From the NCBI RefSeq assembly GCF_001945395.1, contig NZ_MSXV01000037.1:62001-126000 (forward strand): a stretch of DNA of 64,000 nucleotides. Direction: 5' to 3'. Below, one piece after another: positions 16,970 through 24,380 of the stretch (positions within the stretch are counted from its first letter, which is position 1; every line of letters starts with the position of its first letter). Origin of the DNA: Pseudomonas sp. PA15(2017). Lineage in GTDB: Bacteria > Pseudomonadota > Gammaproteobacteria > Pseudomonadales > Pseudomonadaceae. The notes beneath the pieces were generated by a model. The model did no database searches, was not told the origin of the DNA, and saw nothing but the letters and a program-made list of their open reading frames with translations. The position numbers and the translations under genes were made by a program.

Positions 16970-16987
16970 TGCGCAACTTTCTGCGCA
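16970..16987. promoter_or_regulatory. Third TGCGCA-N6-TGCGCA element
   Basis: TGCGCAACTTTCTGCGCA closely matches the right arm at 16886-16903, differing only by two central substitutions. The three copies share orientation-symmetric ends and suggest binding sites for one dimeric protein. Confidence 0.65.
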
Positions 16988-17277
16988 TGTAGGTAACTGT
17001 CGAAGTGGCTCAAAGTGATGGCCAATTAGAATCATCTCGATTGGGATCTCATTGCCGGGCTTACTGTGACGCGGTCTTTACCGGGTTTGCGAGCTGCTTC
17101 TCCGTTTCGGCAAATTCCAAGCGCCATGATTGTGCCACGCTTGCCAATCAGTGGTCTGATCCCTAGGATTTCAGCGCCTGAGGGTTGTGGACTCAACCGA
17201 ATCAGCAGTGTCGCGAGCGACGTTTTAGTCGATGCGACTTTCAGGACTACATGGACGTTACCTAGTAAAGGACGAGG

Positions 17278-18837
17278 ATGTCTTATTCAAGTAAGCTTTC
17301 AGCTCATTATCTAGAGCTAGCTAAAACTCCTATTTCCGACGTGCTTTTCGCTGGCGAAGATGTTCGCTTTTCCAGCGAGTATGAGGCGCTGGAAAGTGAG
17401 TTGGCGAAAGCATCCTCAATGCACGAAAACGGCCAAATCGATTGGTTGAAGATTCGTGAAAATAGCGAGAGCCTATTGCGCACACAGTCCAAGGATCTGC
17501 GCGTAAGTGCGTGGCTGACCTGGGCGTTGTATCAGCGCGAGTCGTTTCAGGGGCTGCTCGCCGGCTTAGGTCTGCTTCGCCACTTATGCGAGCACCATTG
17601 GCCCGACGTACACCCGGCAAAGGCGCGAACGCGCGCCGCTGCCATCAGCTGGTTGCTCTCGCGTATCGAGCAAGTGCTCACCGAAAATGTCGCGATCAAA
17701 GAGCAGTTGCCCCTGTTTCGACGCATGGTGGAGCACCTGGAGGCGCTCGACGCCGTTTGCACCGAGCACTTGGGCAGTGACGCACCGCTGCTGTTGCCCA
17801 TTTCACGCCGCCTGAGTGGCATGGTGCAGCGCGCGGCCAACAACCAGCCCGAGCCTGGCGTGGTGAGTGCGACCGTCGCGCAGGTCAAACAGGCGGCGAC
17901 TCAGCTCTTCACGCCAGGCGCGCCTATCGATAACGAGAAAGAGGCGCAGAAGGCACTGCGTGCCCAGCAGGAGAACTCGCGTCCGTTATGTGCCTGGTGG
18001 CTCAAGCAGAAGGCTACCGACTTACGGGCTCTGCGCCTGAACCGGACGCTGCTGTGGCTTGGAGTAGACATTCTGCCCGAGCGCAATGGCGAACAAATCA
18101 CGGCGTTGCGAGGGCTGCCAGCCGATAAGCTCAAGGCTTATCAGGAACGTCTGGACCAAGGCAAGTATGCGGATCTGCTGGTCGAACTCGAGGCCAGTCT
18201 GGCCAAGGCGCCGTTCTGGTTTGACGGGCAGCGAATGGTCTGGGAATGCCTGCAAGGGCTGGATGCCGAGATGGCCATGCGCGAAGTCGAGATTCACTTT
18301 GCCCTGCTGATCCAGCGTCTGCCCGGCATCATCGAGTTGCGTTTCCACGACGGTGAGCCATTTGCCGATCCAGCTACTCGCGCCTGGATCGTCGCCAATG
18401 TGATGCCGCATCTGCAAAGCCCCAGTGCACCGCGCAAGATCGAAACCGACGTTGAAAGCCAGCCCGCCTGGGAAAAAGCACTGGACGAAGTCGTTCCGAT
18501 CTTGCGGCGCGACGGGTTGAAGTCTGCCGTGCAGATACTCAAGCAAGGTTTGCAGAACGCCCATGGTGGGCGCGTCCGTTTTTTCTGGCAATTCACCATG
18601 GCGCGACTGTGTTTCATGGCCAAGAAGTATGAGTTGGCCAAGACCCAGCTCGAGGCGCTTGACCAGGCACTGCAAGCTTCCGGATTGCACGACTGGGAGC
18701 CCGATCTTTCGCTGCAAGTACTGAATTTGCTGCACAACTGCTGTGAGCTTTTACCGCAGAACCATGCAGTGCGTGAACGTAAGGAAGAGATTTATCGCAG
18801 GCTGTGCCACCTCGACCTCGAAGTGGTACTCGATTAG
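17278..18837 (+). CDS. tssA: T6SS baseplate/sheath cap protein TssA (long form)
   Basis: This is a 519-residue TssA with an ImpA N-terminal domain (about residues 5-150, including LRVSAWLTWALYQRESFQGLLAGL and HWPDVHP) and a longer C-terminal region of the VasJ/VasL type. TssA guides baseplate and sheath assembly at the distal end. It is the first gene of the cluster, as hsiA2 is in the P. aeruginosa H2-T6SS. The ATG at 17278 is preceded by AAAGGACGAGG. It is followed by tssB after 32 nt. Confidence 0.92.
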   Translation: MSYSSKLSAHYLELAKTPISDVLFAGEDVRFSSEYEALESELAKASSMHENGQIDWLKIRENSESLLRTQSKDLRVSAWLTWALYQRESFQGLLAGLGLLRHLCEHHWPDVHPAKARTRAAAISWLLSRIEQVLTENVAIKEQLPLFRRMVEHLEALDAVCTEHLGSDAPLLLPISRRLSGMVQRAANNQPEPGVVSATVAQVKQAATQLFTPGAPIDNEKEAQKALRAQQENSRPLCAWWLKQKATDLRALRLNRTLLWLGVDILPERNGEQITALRGLPADKLKAYQERLDQGKYADLLVELEASLAKAPFWFDGQRMVWECLQGLDAEMAMREVEIHFALLIQRLPGIIELRFHDGEPFADPATRAWIVANVMPHLQSPSAPRKIETDVESQPAWEKALDEVVPILRRDGLKSAVQILKQGLQNAHGGRVRFFWQFTMARLCFMAKKYELAKTQLEALDQALQASGLHDWEPDLSLQVLNLLHNCCELLPQNHAVRERKEEIYRRLCHLDLEVVLD

Positions 18838-18869
18838 GCCTCCGGGCCACAACCGCAAGGAGAAAAGCC

Positions 18870-19373
18870 ATGGCCAAAGAAGGCTCGGTAGCCCCAAAGG
18901 AACGCATCAACGTCACCTTCAAACCCGCCATCGGTGGCACTCAAGAGGAAATTGAGCTGCCGCTGAAGTTGTTGGCGATCGGTGATTACACCCACCGTAA
19001 AGACGAGCGCAAGATCGAAGATCGTAAGCCGATCAGCATCGACAAGATGACCTTCGATGAGGTTCTTTCCAAGCAGGAACTGGGCCTTACCCTGAGCGTG
19101 CCCAATCGCCTTCAAGAAGACGGTGAAACTGACGAGCTGGCCGTACAACTGCGCATCAACTCGATGAAGGACTTCAACCCGGCCAGCCTGGTCGAGCAAG
19201 TGCCTGAGCTGAAAAAACTGATGGAGCTGCGTGATGCACTGGTGGCCCTCAAGGGCCCGCTGGGTAACGCACCGGCGTTCCGCAAAGCCATCGAAGGCGT
19301 TCTCGCTGACGATGAATCCCGTGACCGCGTACTGGGTGAGCTGGGCTTGAGCGCCACAGCACCGAACGCCTGA
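18870..19373 (+). CDS. tssB: T6SS small sheath protein TssB (VipA)
   Basis: This is a 167-residue sheath subunit, with family-typical segments VAPKERINVTFKPAIGG, LPLKLLAIGDYT and RKPISIDKMTFDEVL. It forms the contractile sheath with TssC. The ATG at 18870 is chosen because it gives the canonical MAKEGSVAPKERIN beginning and has AAGGAGAA upstream; the longer frame overlaps tssA. The normal length for TssB is 160-175 residues. Confidence 0.95.
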   Translation: MAKEGSVAPKERINVTFKPAIGGTQEEIELPLKLLAIGDYTHRKDERKIEDRKPISIDKMTFDEVLSKQELGLTLSVPNRLQEDGETDELAVQLRINSMKDFNPASLVEQVPELKKLMELRDALVALKGPLGNAPAFRKAIEGVLADDESRDRVLGELGLSATAPNA

Positions 19374-19401
19374 GCCCCTATCAGTCAAGGAAGCCAACAC
19401 A

Positions 19402-20877
19402 ATGAGCACTAGCGCAGCACAGCAAAAGAGCAACGATAGCGGCGAATACAGCATTCTCGACAGCATCATCGCTGAAACTCGCCTGACTCCCGATGACGAA
19501 GCCTATGACATCGCCAAGCGTGGTGTATCGGCGTTCATCGAAGAACTGCTCAAGCCGCACAACAACGGTGAGCCGGTCAAGAAGGCGATGGTTGACCGCA
19601 TGATCGCCGAGATCGATGCCAAGCTCAGCCGCCAGATGGACGAGGTTCTGCACCATCCCGACTTCCAGGCGCTGGAGTCCTCGTGGCGTGGCCTGCAACT
19701 GTTGGTTGATCGCACCAACTTCCGTGAAAACATCAAGATCGAAATCCTCAACGTCTCCAAAGAAGACCTGCTGGACGATTTCGAAGATTCGCCAGAGGTC
19801 ATGCAGTCTGGCCTGTACAAGCACATCTACACCGCTGAGTACGGCCAGTTCGGTGGCCAGCCGGTGGGCGCGATCATCGCCAACTACTTCATGTCGCCGA
19901 GTTCCCCTGACGTCAAATTGATGCAGTACGTCGCCAGCGTTTCGTGCATGTCCCATGCGCCATTCATCGCCGCGGCCGGTCCGAAGTTCTTCGGCCTGGA
20001 GAGCTTTACCGGTCTGCCGGACCTGAAGGATCTCAAAGATCATTTCGAGGGCCCGCAATTTGCCAAGTGGCAGAGCTTCCGCGAATCCGAAGACTCCCGC
20101 TATGTCGGCCTGACCGTTCCGCGCTTTCTGCTGCGCAACCCGTACGACCCGGAAGAAAACCCGGTCAAGTCGTTCGTTTACAAAGAAACCGTCGCTAACA
20201 GCCACGAACACTACCTGTGGGGCAACACCGCCTACGCGTTTGGTACTCGCCTGACCGACAGCTTCGCCAAGTTCCGCTGGTGCCCGAATATCATCGGCCC
20301 GCAAAGCGGCGGTGCCGTCGAAGACCTGCCGTTGCACCATTTCGAAAGCATGGGCGAAATCGAAACCAAGATTCCTACCGAAGTCCTGGTTTCCGATCGC
20401 CGTGAATATGAACTGGCCGAGGAAGGTTTCATCTCCCTGACCATGCGCAAAGGCTCCGACAACGCGGCGTTCTTCTCCGCCAGCTCGGTGCAGAAGCCGA
20501 AGTTCTTCGGCATCAGCGCAGAAGGCAAGGCTGCCGAGCTGAACTACAAGCTCGGCACCCAGCTGCCCTACATGATGATCGTCAACCGCCTGGCTCACTA
20601 CCTGAAGGTACTGCAGCGCGAGCAACTCGGTTCGTGGAAAGAGCGTACCGATCTCGAGCTGGAGCTGAACAAGTGGATCCGTCAGTACGTGGCCGACCAG
20701 GAAAACCCGAGCGCTGAAGTCCGTGGCCGTCGTCCGCTGCGTGCTGCGCAAATCAGCGTCAGTGATGTGGAAGGCGAGCCGGGCTGGTACCGCGTCAGCC
20801 TGAACGTGCGCCCGCACTTCAAGTACATGGGTGCCGATTTCACCCTGTCGCTGGTCGGCAAGTTGGACAAAGAGTAA
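19402..20877 (+). CDS. tssC: T6SS large sheath protein TssC (VipB)
   Basis: This is a 491-residue sheath subunit. Hallmarks include FQALESSWRGLQLLVDRT, FGALVGDY-like region FGGQPVGAIIANY, FLLRNPYDPEENPVKSF, HYLWGNTAYAFG and C-terminal GWYRVSLNVRPHFKYMGADF. It assembles with TssB and is disassembled by ClpV. The AGGAAG ribosome site and the 28-nt gap to tssB fit one operon. Confidence 0.96.
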   Translation: MSTSAAQQKSNDSGEYSILDSIIAETRLTPDDEAYDIAKRGVSAFIEELLKPHNNGEPVKKAMVDRMIAEIDAKLSRQMDEVLHHPDFQALESSWRGLQLLVDRTNFRENIKIEILNVSKEDLLDDFEDSPEVMQSGLYKHIYTAEYGQFGGQPVGAIIANYFMSPSSPDVKLMQYVASVSCMSHAPFIAAAGPKFFGLESFTGLPDLKDLKDHFEGPQFAKWQSFRESEDSRYVGLTVPRFLLRNPYDPEENPVKSFVYKETVANSHEHYLWGNTAYAFGTRLTDSFAKFRWCPNIIGPQSGGAVEDLPLHHFESMGEIETKIPTEVLVSDRREYELAEEGFISLTMRKGSDNAAFFSASSVQKPKFFGISAEGKAAELNYKLGTQLPYMMIVNRLAHYLKVLQREQLGSWKERTDLELELNKWIRQYVADQENPSAEVRGRRPLRAAQISVSDVEGEPGWYRVSLNVRPHFKYMGADFTLSLVGKLDKE

Positions 20878-20890
20878 ACGGAGCTTACTC

Positions 20891-21298
20891 ATGAACGGAT
20901 ACGGCAGCCTTTTTGAACGCCTGAACGGCGACGCGGACAAACGCGCCGCCTGGAGCCGCGAGGTTTCCATCATGGCGTCCGTGGCTGCCCATCTGGCCAA
21001 GATGCTCAGCACCCGGGCCGGCAGTGTGCAGACACTGTCCGACTACGGGTTGCCCGATCTCAACGACATGCGCCTGAGTCTGCACGATTCCCTGACCCAG
21101 GCACGCCTGGCGATAGAGCGCTTCATCGAGGCCTACGAGCCCCGGATGAGCAATGTGCGTGTCGTTTCCCTACCGCGTGACAATGATCGGCTTCGCCTGT
21201 CCTTCAGCATTGAAGGGCTGTTGGAAGTCGATGGGTTCAAGCGGCAGGTCAGTTTCTCCGCGCGCCTGGATGGCAGCGGTCAAGTGAAGGTCAAGTAA
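20891..21298 (+). CDS. tssE: T6SS baseplate protein TssE (gp25-like)
   Basis: This is a 135-residue gp25-like baseplate wedge protein. GSLFERL near the start, LSDYGLPDLNDM and the IERFEPR-like IEAYEPRMSNVRV segment are typical of TssE. The ATG at 20891, 13 nt after tssC, is preferred to an in-frame upstream start inside tssC. In the H2 order tssF follows directly; here an effector cassette lies between. Confidence 0.92.
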   Translation: MNGYGSLFERLNGDADKRAAWSREVSIMASVAAHLAKMLSTRAGSVQTLSDYGLPDLNDMRLSLHDSLTQARLAIERFIEAYEPRMSNVRVVSLPRDNDRLRLSFSIEGLLEVDGFKRQVSFSARLDGSGQVKVK

Positions 21299-21308
21299 GG
21301 AGACTTCG

Positions 21309-21833
21309 ATGTCCGGTAAGCCCGCAGCACGCCTGTCCGACCCCACCGCTTGCCCCAAGCCGGGCCACGGAACCAGCCCGATTGCCGCCGGTTCCGGCGA
21401 CGTGTTCTTCGACGGCCTCGCGGCCGCCCGCCAGGGCGATGCCTCGGCGTGTGGTGGTGCGATGTCGGGCGGTCTGGCAACCACGGTGCTGATCAACGGC
21501 AAGCCCGCCGCCACCGTTGATTCGGTGGGCACCCATGGCAACAAAGTCACCGCCGGATCAGGCACGGTGATTATCGGGAATTCGCATACGCCGGCGCCGT
21601 TTGTGCCGCCGCTGCCGGTGGAGATCAAGTGGCCATTTGACGAGCACTTTGTGATCAATTGCCAGGATACCGGTAAGCCAATGGCTTGCGTGTCGTACAC
21701 GCTGAAAACCGCTTCGGGAAAGATCATCTGCGGAATTACCAACGAAGATGGAAAGACCCAGAAGATTTCCTCTGCTCAAGCGGAGACTGTGGAATTGCTC
21801 ATAGAGCAGCAAACCGAAGTGTTGATTGGGTGA
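21309..21833 (+). CDS. PAAR-domain spike-tip protein with C-terminal extension
   Basis: This is a 174-residue protein. Residues 1 to about 95 form a PAAR repeat domain (KPAARLSDPTACPKPGHG, VFFDGLAAARQGD, VLINGKPAATVDSVGTHG) that caps the VgrG spike. Residues from about 100 form a small beta-rich extension (FDEHFVINCQDTGKPM, CGITNEDGKTQ) resembling transthyretin-like adaptor domains found on PAAR proteins. The extension is not a recognisable toxin, so it likely attaches the next gene's product. It follows tssE by 10 nt. Confidence 0.9.
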   Translation: MSGKPAARLSDPTACPKPGHGTSPIAAGSGDVFFDGLAAARQGDASACGGAMSGGLATTVLINGKPAATVDSVGTHGNKVTAGSGTVIIGNSHTPAPFVPPLPVEIKWPFDEHFVINCQDTGKPMACVSYTLKTASGKIICGITNEDGKTQKISSAQAETVELLIEQQTEVLIG

Positions 21834-21877
21834 GTAGTTTTTCTGATGCCGCAAGCGTTTAAGGAAAGGTCGTTGAT

Positions 21878-22816
21878 ATGGCAGACACAGTAGTATCCTC
21901 GAGCCTTACCCCCGCCAACAATAGTGCCGGGCAATCTACTGCCGTGCGACTTTTCAAAGTCAGCGATATTCCTGGCGCCATGGACAAGATGAAGTGGCCG
22001 GTTGCTGCTGCGTTGATGCGCCACTGGTTCAACGGCACTCCTTGGGAAAACGCTAGCGGTGGAATGGGAACAGAAGAGAAAGAGCGCACACGGCCAGTGC
22101 CTGACCAGTACATCGAAGAAAGCATTGTTAAGATGAACTGGGTACTGAAATTCAAAAAGCCTGAAGAGACGCGCCAAGTGCTCAAGGCTGCGTGGAATAA
22201 TGCGAAGGCTATGCCAGAAATACGCACAAAGATACTGCGTGCATTTGGTAATTCCGGGCCCGGTTGTTATCCAGTAACTTTCAACGGGCGGGGTCGAGCT
22301 GCAGAGAGGTTTGGCTATTTTAATTCGCGTGCGGTTAACTTCAGTCAATTCGGTGGTGGCGAGCTTGACGAGCTTCGTGGAGCGTTGGCCAACTTCAATA
22401 TGCGCGTCATTGCCGAGGGCGCGGTGAATGTCTTTGATAAGAAAATTGTATTCGTCGCCGACCGATTGGGTTACTACGTTGAAGATAACTACGACTTCAG
22501 CGATGGTGACGATTTTGTCAGCCAGCCCCTTGGGTACTGGAATTTTGACGGTGTCGCCGGGGTAATTGAAGCCAATGCGCAGAATATGGCAATCAATGAA
22601 GAAATGGCTGCTATCGGGCGGTCATCTATCTTCGGTGCGAGTGATGCGGTGCAGAAGCAGTTCGTTGAAGCGTCAAATAGACGATATTTCTTAATCCAGA
22701 ACAAGCATTTCGTGGCGTATAGAAAGCAGTTTTCCAAGGGCGGGGATTTCAAGCTGTTTTCTGATATTTTCTACGAAACCATTGCTCCGGTTTCAATTGA
22801 GCTGGTGAAAAAATGA
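21878..22816 (+). CDS. Putative T6SS effector, DUF6402-like
   Basis: This is a 312-residue protein of unknown activity. The segment FKVSDIPGAMDKMKWPVAAALMRHWF is what I recall from the DUF6402 family, which often follows PAAR genes. The centre has FGNSGPGCYPVTFNGRGR and the C-terminal third resembles a compact enzymatic or pore domain, but no known catalytic motif could be named. It has no signal peptide, as expected for a T6SS cargo. Base composition is visibly lower in GC than the flanking tss genes. A strong AAGGAAAGG site precedes it, and its stop overlaps the next gene by ATGA, as in effector-immunity pairs. Confidence 0.65.
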   Translation: MADTVVSSSLTPANNSAGQSTAVRLFKVSDIPGAMDKMKWPVAAALMRHWFNGTPWENASGGMGTEEKERTRPVPDQYIEESIVKMNWVLKFKKPEETRQVLKAAWNNAKAMPEIRTKILRAFGNSGPGCYPVTFNGRGRAAERFGYFNSRAVNFSQFGGGELDELRGALANFNMRVIAEGAVNVFDKKIVFVADRLGYYVEDNYDFSDGDDFVSQPLGYWNFDGVAGVIEANAQNMAINEEMAAIGRSSIFGASDAVQKQFVEASNRRYFLIQNKHFVAYRKQFSKGGDFKLFSDIFYETIAPVSIELVKK

Positions 22817-23229
22817 TGACCGTTAAAAGAGCATTCTTGTTCATCGGTTTGTTAGTCATTGCCGTCGGTCTGTTTGGCGTCTCCGTGAATGATCTTTTCA
22901 CGCGCTCGGCCAGCAGCTCAGTCGTTAGCGAGTCAGGCGATTATCTGATCGAAAATGTGCCCGTCAGAGGATGGCTAGTACCGTTTGATGATCTGGCGTA
23001 CCTGCGAATCACCGATAAGCGAGATTCCAATGCGGTTTTTCGCTCACCTTTGTACCCACGAAGTGCGGTGGACATGAGTGCTCATGAGGACGATGTCATT
23101 GTTGGAATAGTGTGGATCGATTTTTACAAACGCGATCAGCACTTCGGCATCAGGATGCCCGAGTGGAGGTCGCATTGGCTCAATAGCTTTATCAGTAACA
23201 CTAGATACGACATTGTCGGAAGCGATTGA
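22813..23229 (+). CDS. Putative membrane-anchored immunity protein, copy 1
   Basis: This is a 138-residue protein with one N-terminal membrane helix (FLFIGLLVIAVGLFGVSV) and a predicted periplasmic domain containing SESGDYLIENVPV, YLRITDK and GIVWIDFYKRDQHFGIRMP. It overlaps the putative effector by ATGA and has a paralogue at 23557-23967, so immunity to the effector is the likely role. A periplasmic immunity domain would imply a periplasmic site of toxin action. Low GC matches the effector gene. Confidence 0.6.
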   Translation: MMTVKRAFLFIGLLVIAVGLFGVSVNDLFTRSASSSVVSESGDYLIENVPVRGWLVPFDDLAYLRITDKRDSNAVFRSPLYPRSAVDMSAHEDDVIVGIVWIDFYKRDQHFGIRMPEWRSHWLNSFISNTRYDIVGSD

Positions 23230-23328
23230 GGCGAGCAGCAGAGTATTGGCAGCAAGATGACCGCGCAGAGCGCTCGGTCGACCGGATTTTGTTTTAGATG
23301 AGTTTCACTACCAAGCAGGTACTACAGC

Positions 23329-23526
23329 GTGTCCTTTAACCACTACTACCGAAGCGAACTCACCGTGCTGCGCCAACTGGGCCGCCGTTTCGCTGAGCGT
23401 AGTCCTGTGTCGGCCCCTTTTCTGGGACAGACCGGCTGTGATCTTGATGGGCCAAAAACAATAGCTGTGAGGGGTTTGATCCAAAGGATTTCAAGACTCG
23501 GTGTTCTGCAAAAAAGGACGCAATAA
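23329..23526 (+). pseudogene. Truncated duplicate of the tssF 5' end
   Basis: From GTG 23329, about 38 codons are nearly the same as the beginning of tssF at 24381 (FNHYY, SELT, LRQLGRRFAERSP, APFLGQ). After about 23440 the similarity ends and the frame continues with unrelated codons to a stop at 23526. This is not a functional tssF; it is best read as a recombination scar left when effector/immunity DNA was inserted or duplicated beside tssF. Confidence 0.8.
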
Positions 23527-23556
23527 TTGATTTCGACTTATGGCGGGGCAGATTGG

Positions 23557-23967
23557 TTGATTCGAGCTAAGCGGATTTGGATGCTAGGTGTTCTACTAAT
23601 AGCCAGCTGTGCGGTTTTTACATATGGCGTTAACGCCATGCTCGGATACCCTGCCAGTTCGAGTCAGGTCAGTCCGTCGGGGCGTTATGTTATGGAAAGT
23701 GTGCGTGTCGATCGGGTTTTTATGCTTGGTGGTATGGGGTACTTGAGGGTTATCGATACGCAAGAACCGAGGCGGGTCTATCGAACTCCGCTCTATGATA
23801 CTCAATCACTGGACATGCGCGTATTCGAAGATGATGTCGAGGTTGGTGTTACTTGGATTGATTTCGATAAAAAACACAAGGAATTCGCGATTTCGATGCC
23901 GCAGTGGAAGGGAAATTGGCTGAATGTATTTGTCAGCAATACTCCTTATACCCATCTGGAGAACTGA
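23557..23967 (+). CDS. Putative membrane-anchored immunity protein, copy 2
   Basis: This is a paralogue of the 22813-23229 protein: both share an N-terminal membrane helix (here MLGVLLIASCAVFTYGVNAML), then S-SGRYVMESVRV, YLRVIDT, RTPLYD, VGVTWIDF, MPQWKGNWLN and VSNT. The start is uncertain. TTG 23557 matches the paralogue's beginning, ATG 23581 is an alternative, and the frame is open to 23527. It lies just after the tssF stub, so it was probably acquired or duplicated with it. It may protect against a related toxin of competitors (an orphan immunity gene). Confidence 0.55.
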   Translation: MIRAKRIWMLGVLLIASCAVFTYGVNAMLGYPASSSQVSPSGRYVMESVRVDRVFMLGGMGYLRVIDTQEPRRVYRTPLYDTQSLDMRVFEDDVEVGVTWIDFDKKHKEFAISMPQWKGNWLNVFVSNTPYTHLEN

Positions 23968-24380
23968 TCAACATGCCCAGGATGGGAGGGAGTGTGAGCG
24001 ATTGGAGCATTATTGTTGATAAGGATTTATTCGGTGATGAGCGTTTGTCGAGGTCGATATTGTTTGCGGCAATTGAACCTGTTCCTATGGCAAAATTTAT
24101 GGATCAATAAATGACCATTCAGGGTTATTTTGCAAGCGTCGCGGACAGCGATCTCTTCGGGGGGGCGCAATCGTCTGCTTATTGGTGGCTGCACTCGGGA
24201 TATCGCGGAGCATAAAGGAAAAGCGCGCTCACAAGGTAATGATGTATGTATGTGTTCTGATTGTGCCGGTTATTCACATTATTGGAACTTATTATCTAAA
24301 TCAGACACCGGCCTGAGCATGAGCTGACTAAACATGTTCACCAGCAAAACATCCTACATCTATATGGAAAGCTGACCTAA
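23968..24380. other. AT-rich remnant DNA between the immunity paralogue and tssF
   Basis: No intact gene is supported. Small frames occur at 23973-24110, 24111-24215 and 24239-24316; the last encodes a 25-residue hydrophobic peptide (VLIVPVIHIIGTYYL). Two hydrophobic stretches separated by a charged KEKRAHK-like segment can be read across frames, which suggests a decayed small membrane protein, possibly another immunity gene. It lacks the codon pattern of the tss genes. Confidence 0.5.

Larger units (their letters stand above)
16758..17277. other. Gap upstream of the T6SS cluster, with palindromes and DnaA-box-like sites
   Basis: This 520-nt stretch contains no supported gene; a small frame at 17066-17314 runs into tssA and has no recognisable feature. 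The first half holds three TGCGCA-N6-TGCGCA elements and two DnaA-box-like 9-mers, annotated separately. It must contain the promoter for the T6SS operon, but no convincing sigma54 (-24/-12) or sigma70 promoter could be named. Confidence 0.6.

Noticed and set aside
17000..17277. Sigma54 promoter for the T6SS operon
   Set aside because: No GG-N10-GC element with acceptable flanks facing tssA could be found; a GTGGCACAATCATGGC-like match lies on the opposite strand and deviates from consensus.
17066..17314. 82-codon frame upstream of tssA
   Set aside because: It overlaps the tssA start out of frame, has no SD or motif, and lies where the T6SS promoter must be.
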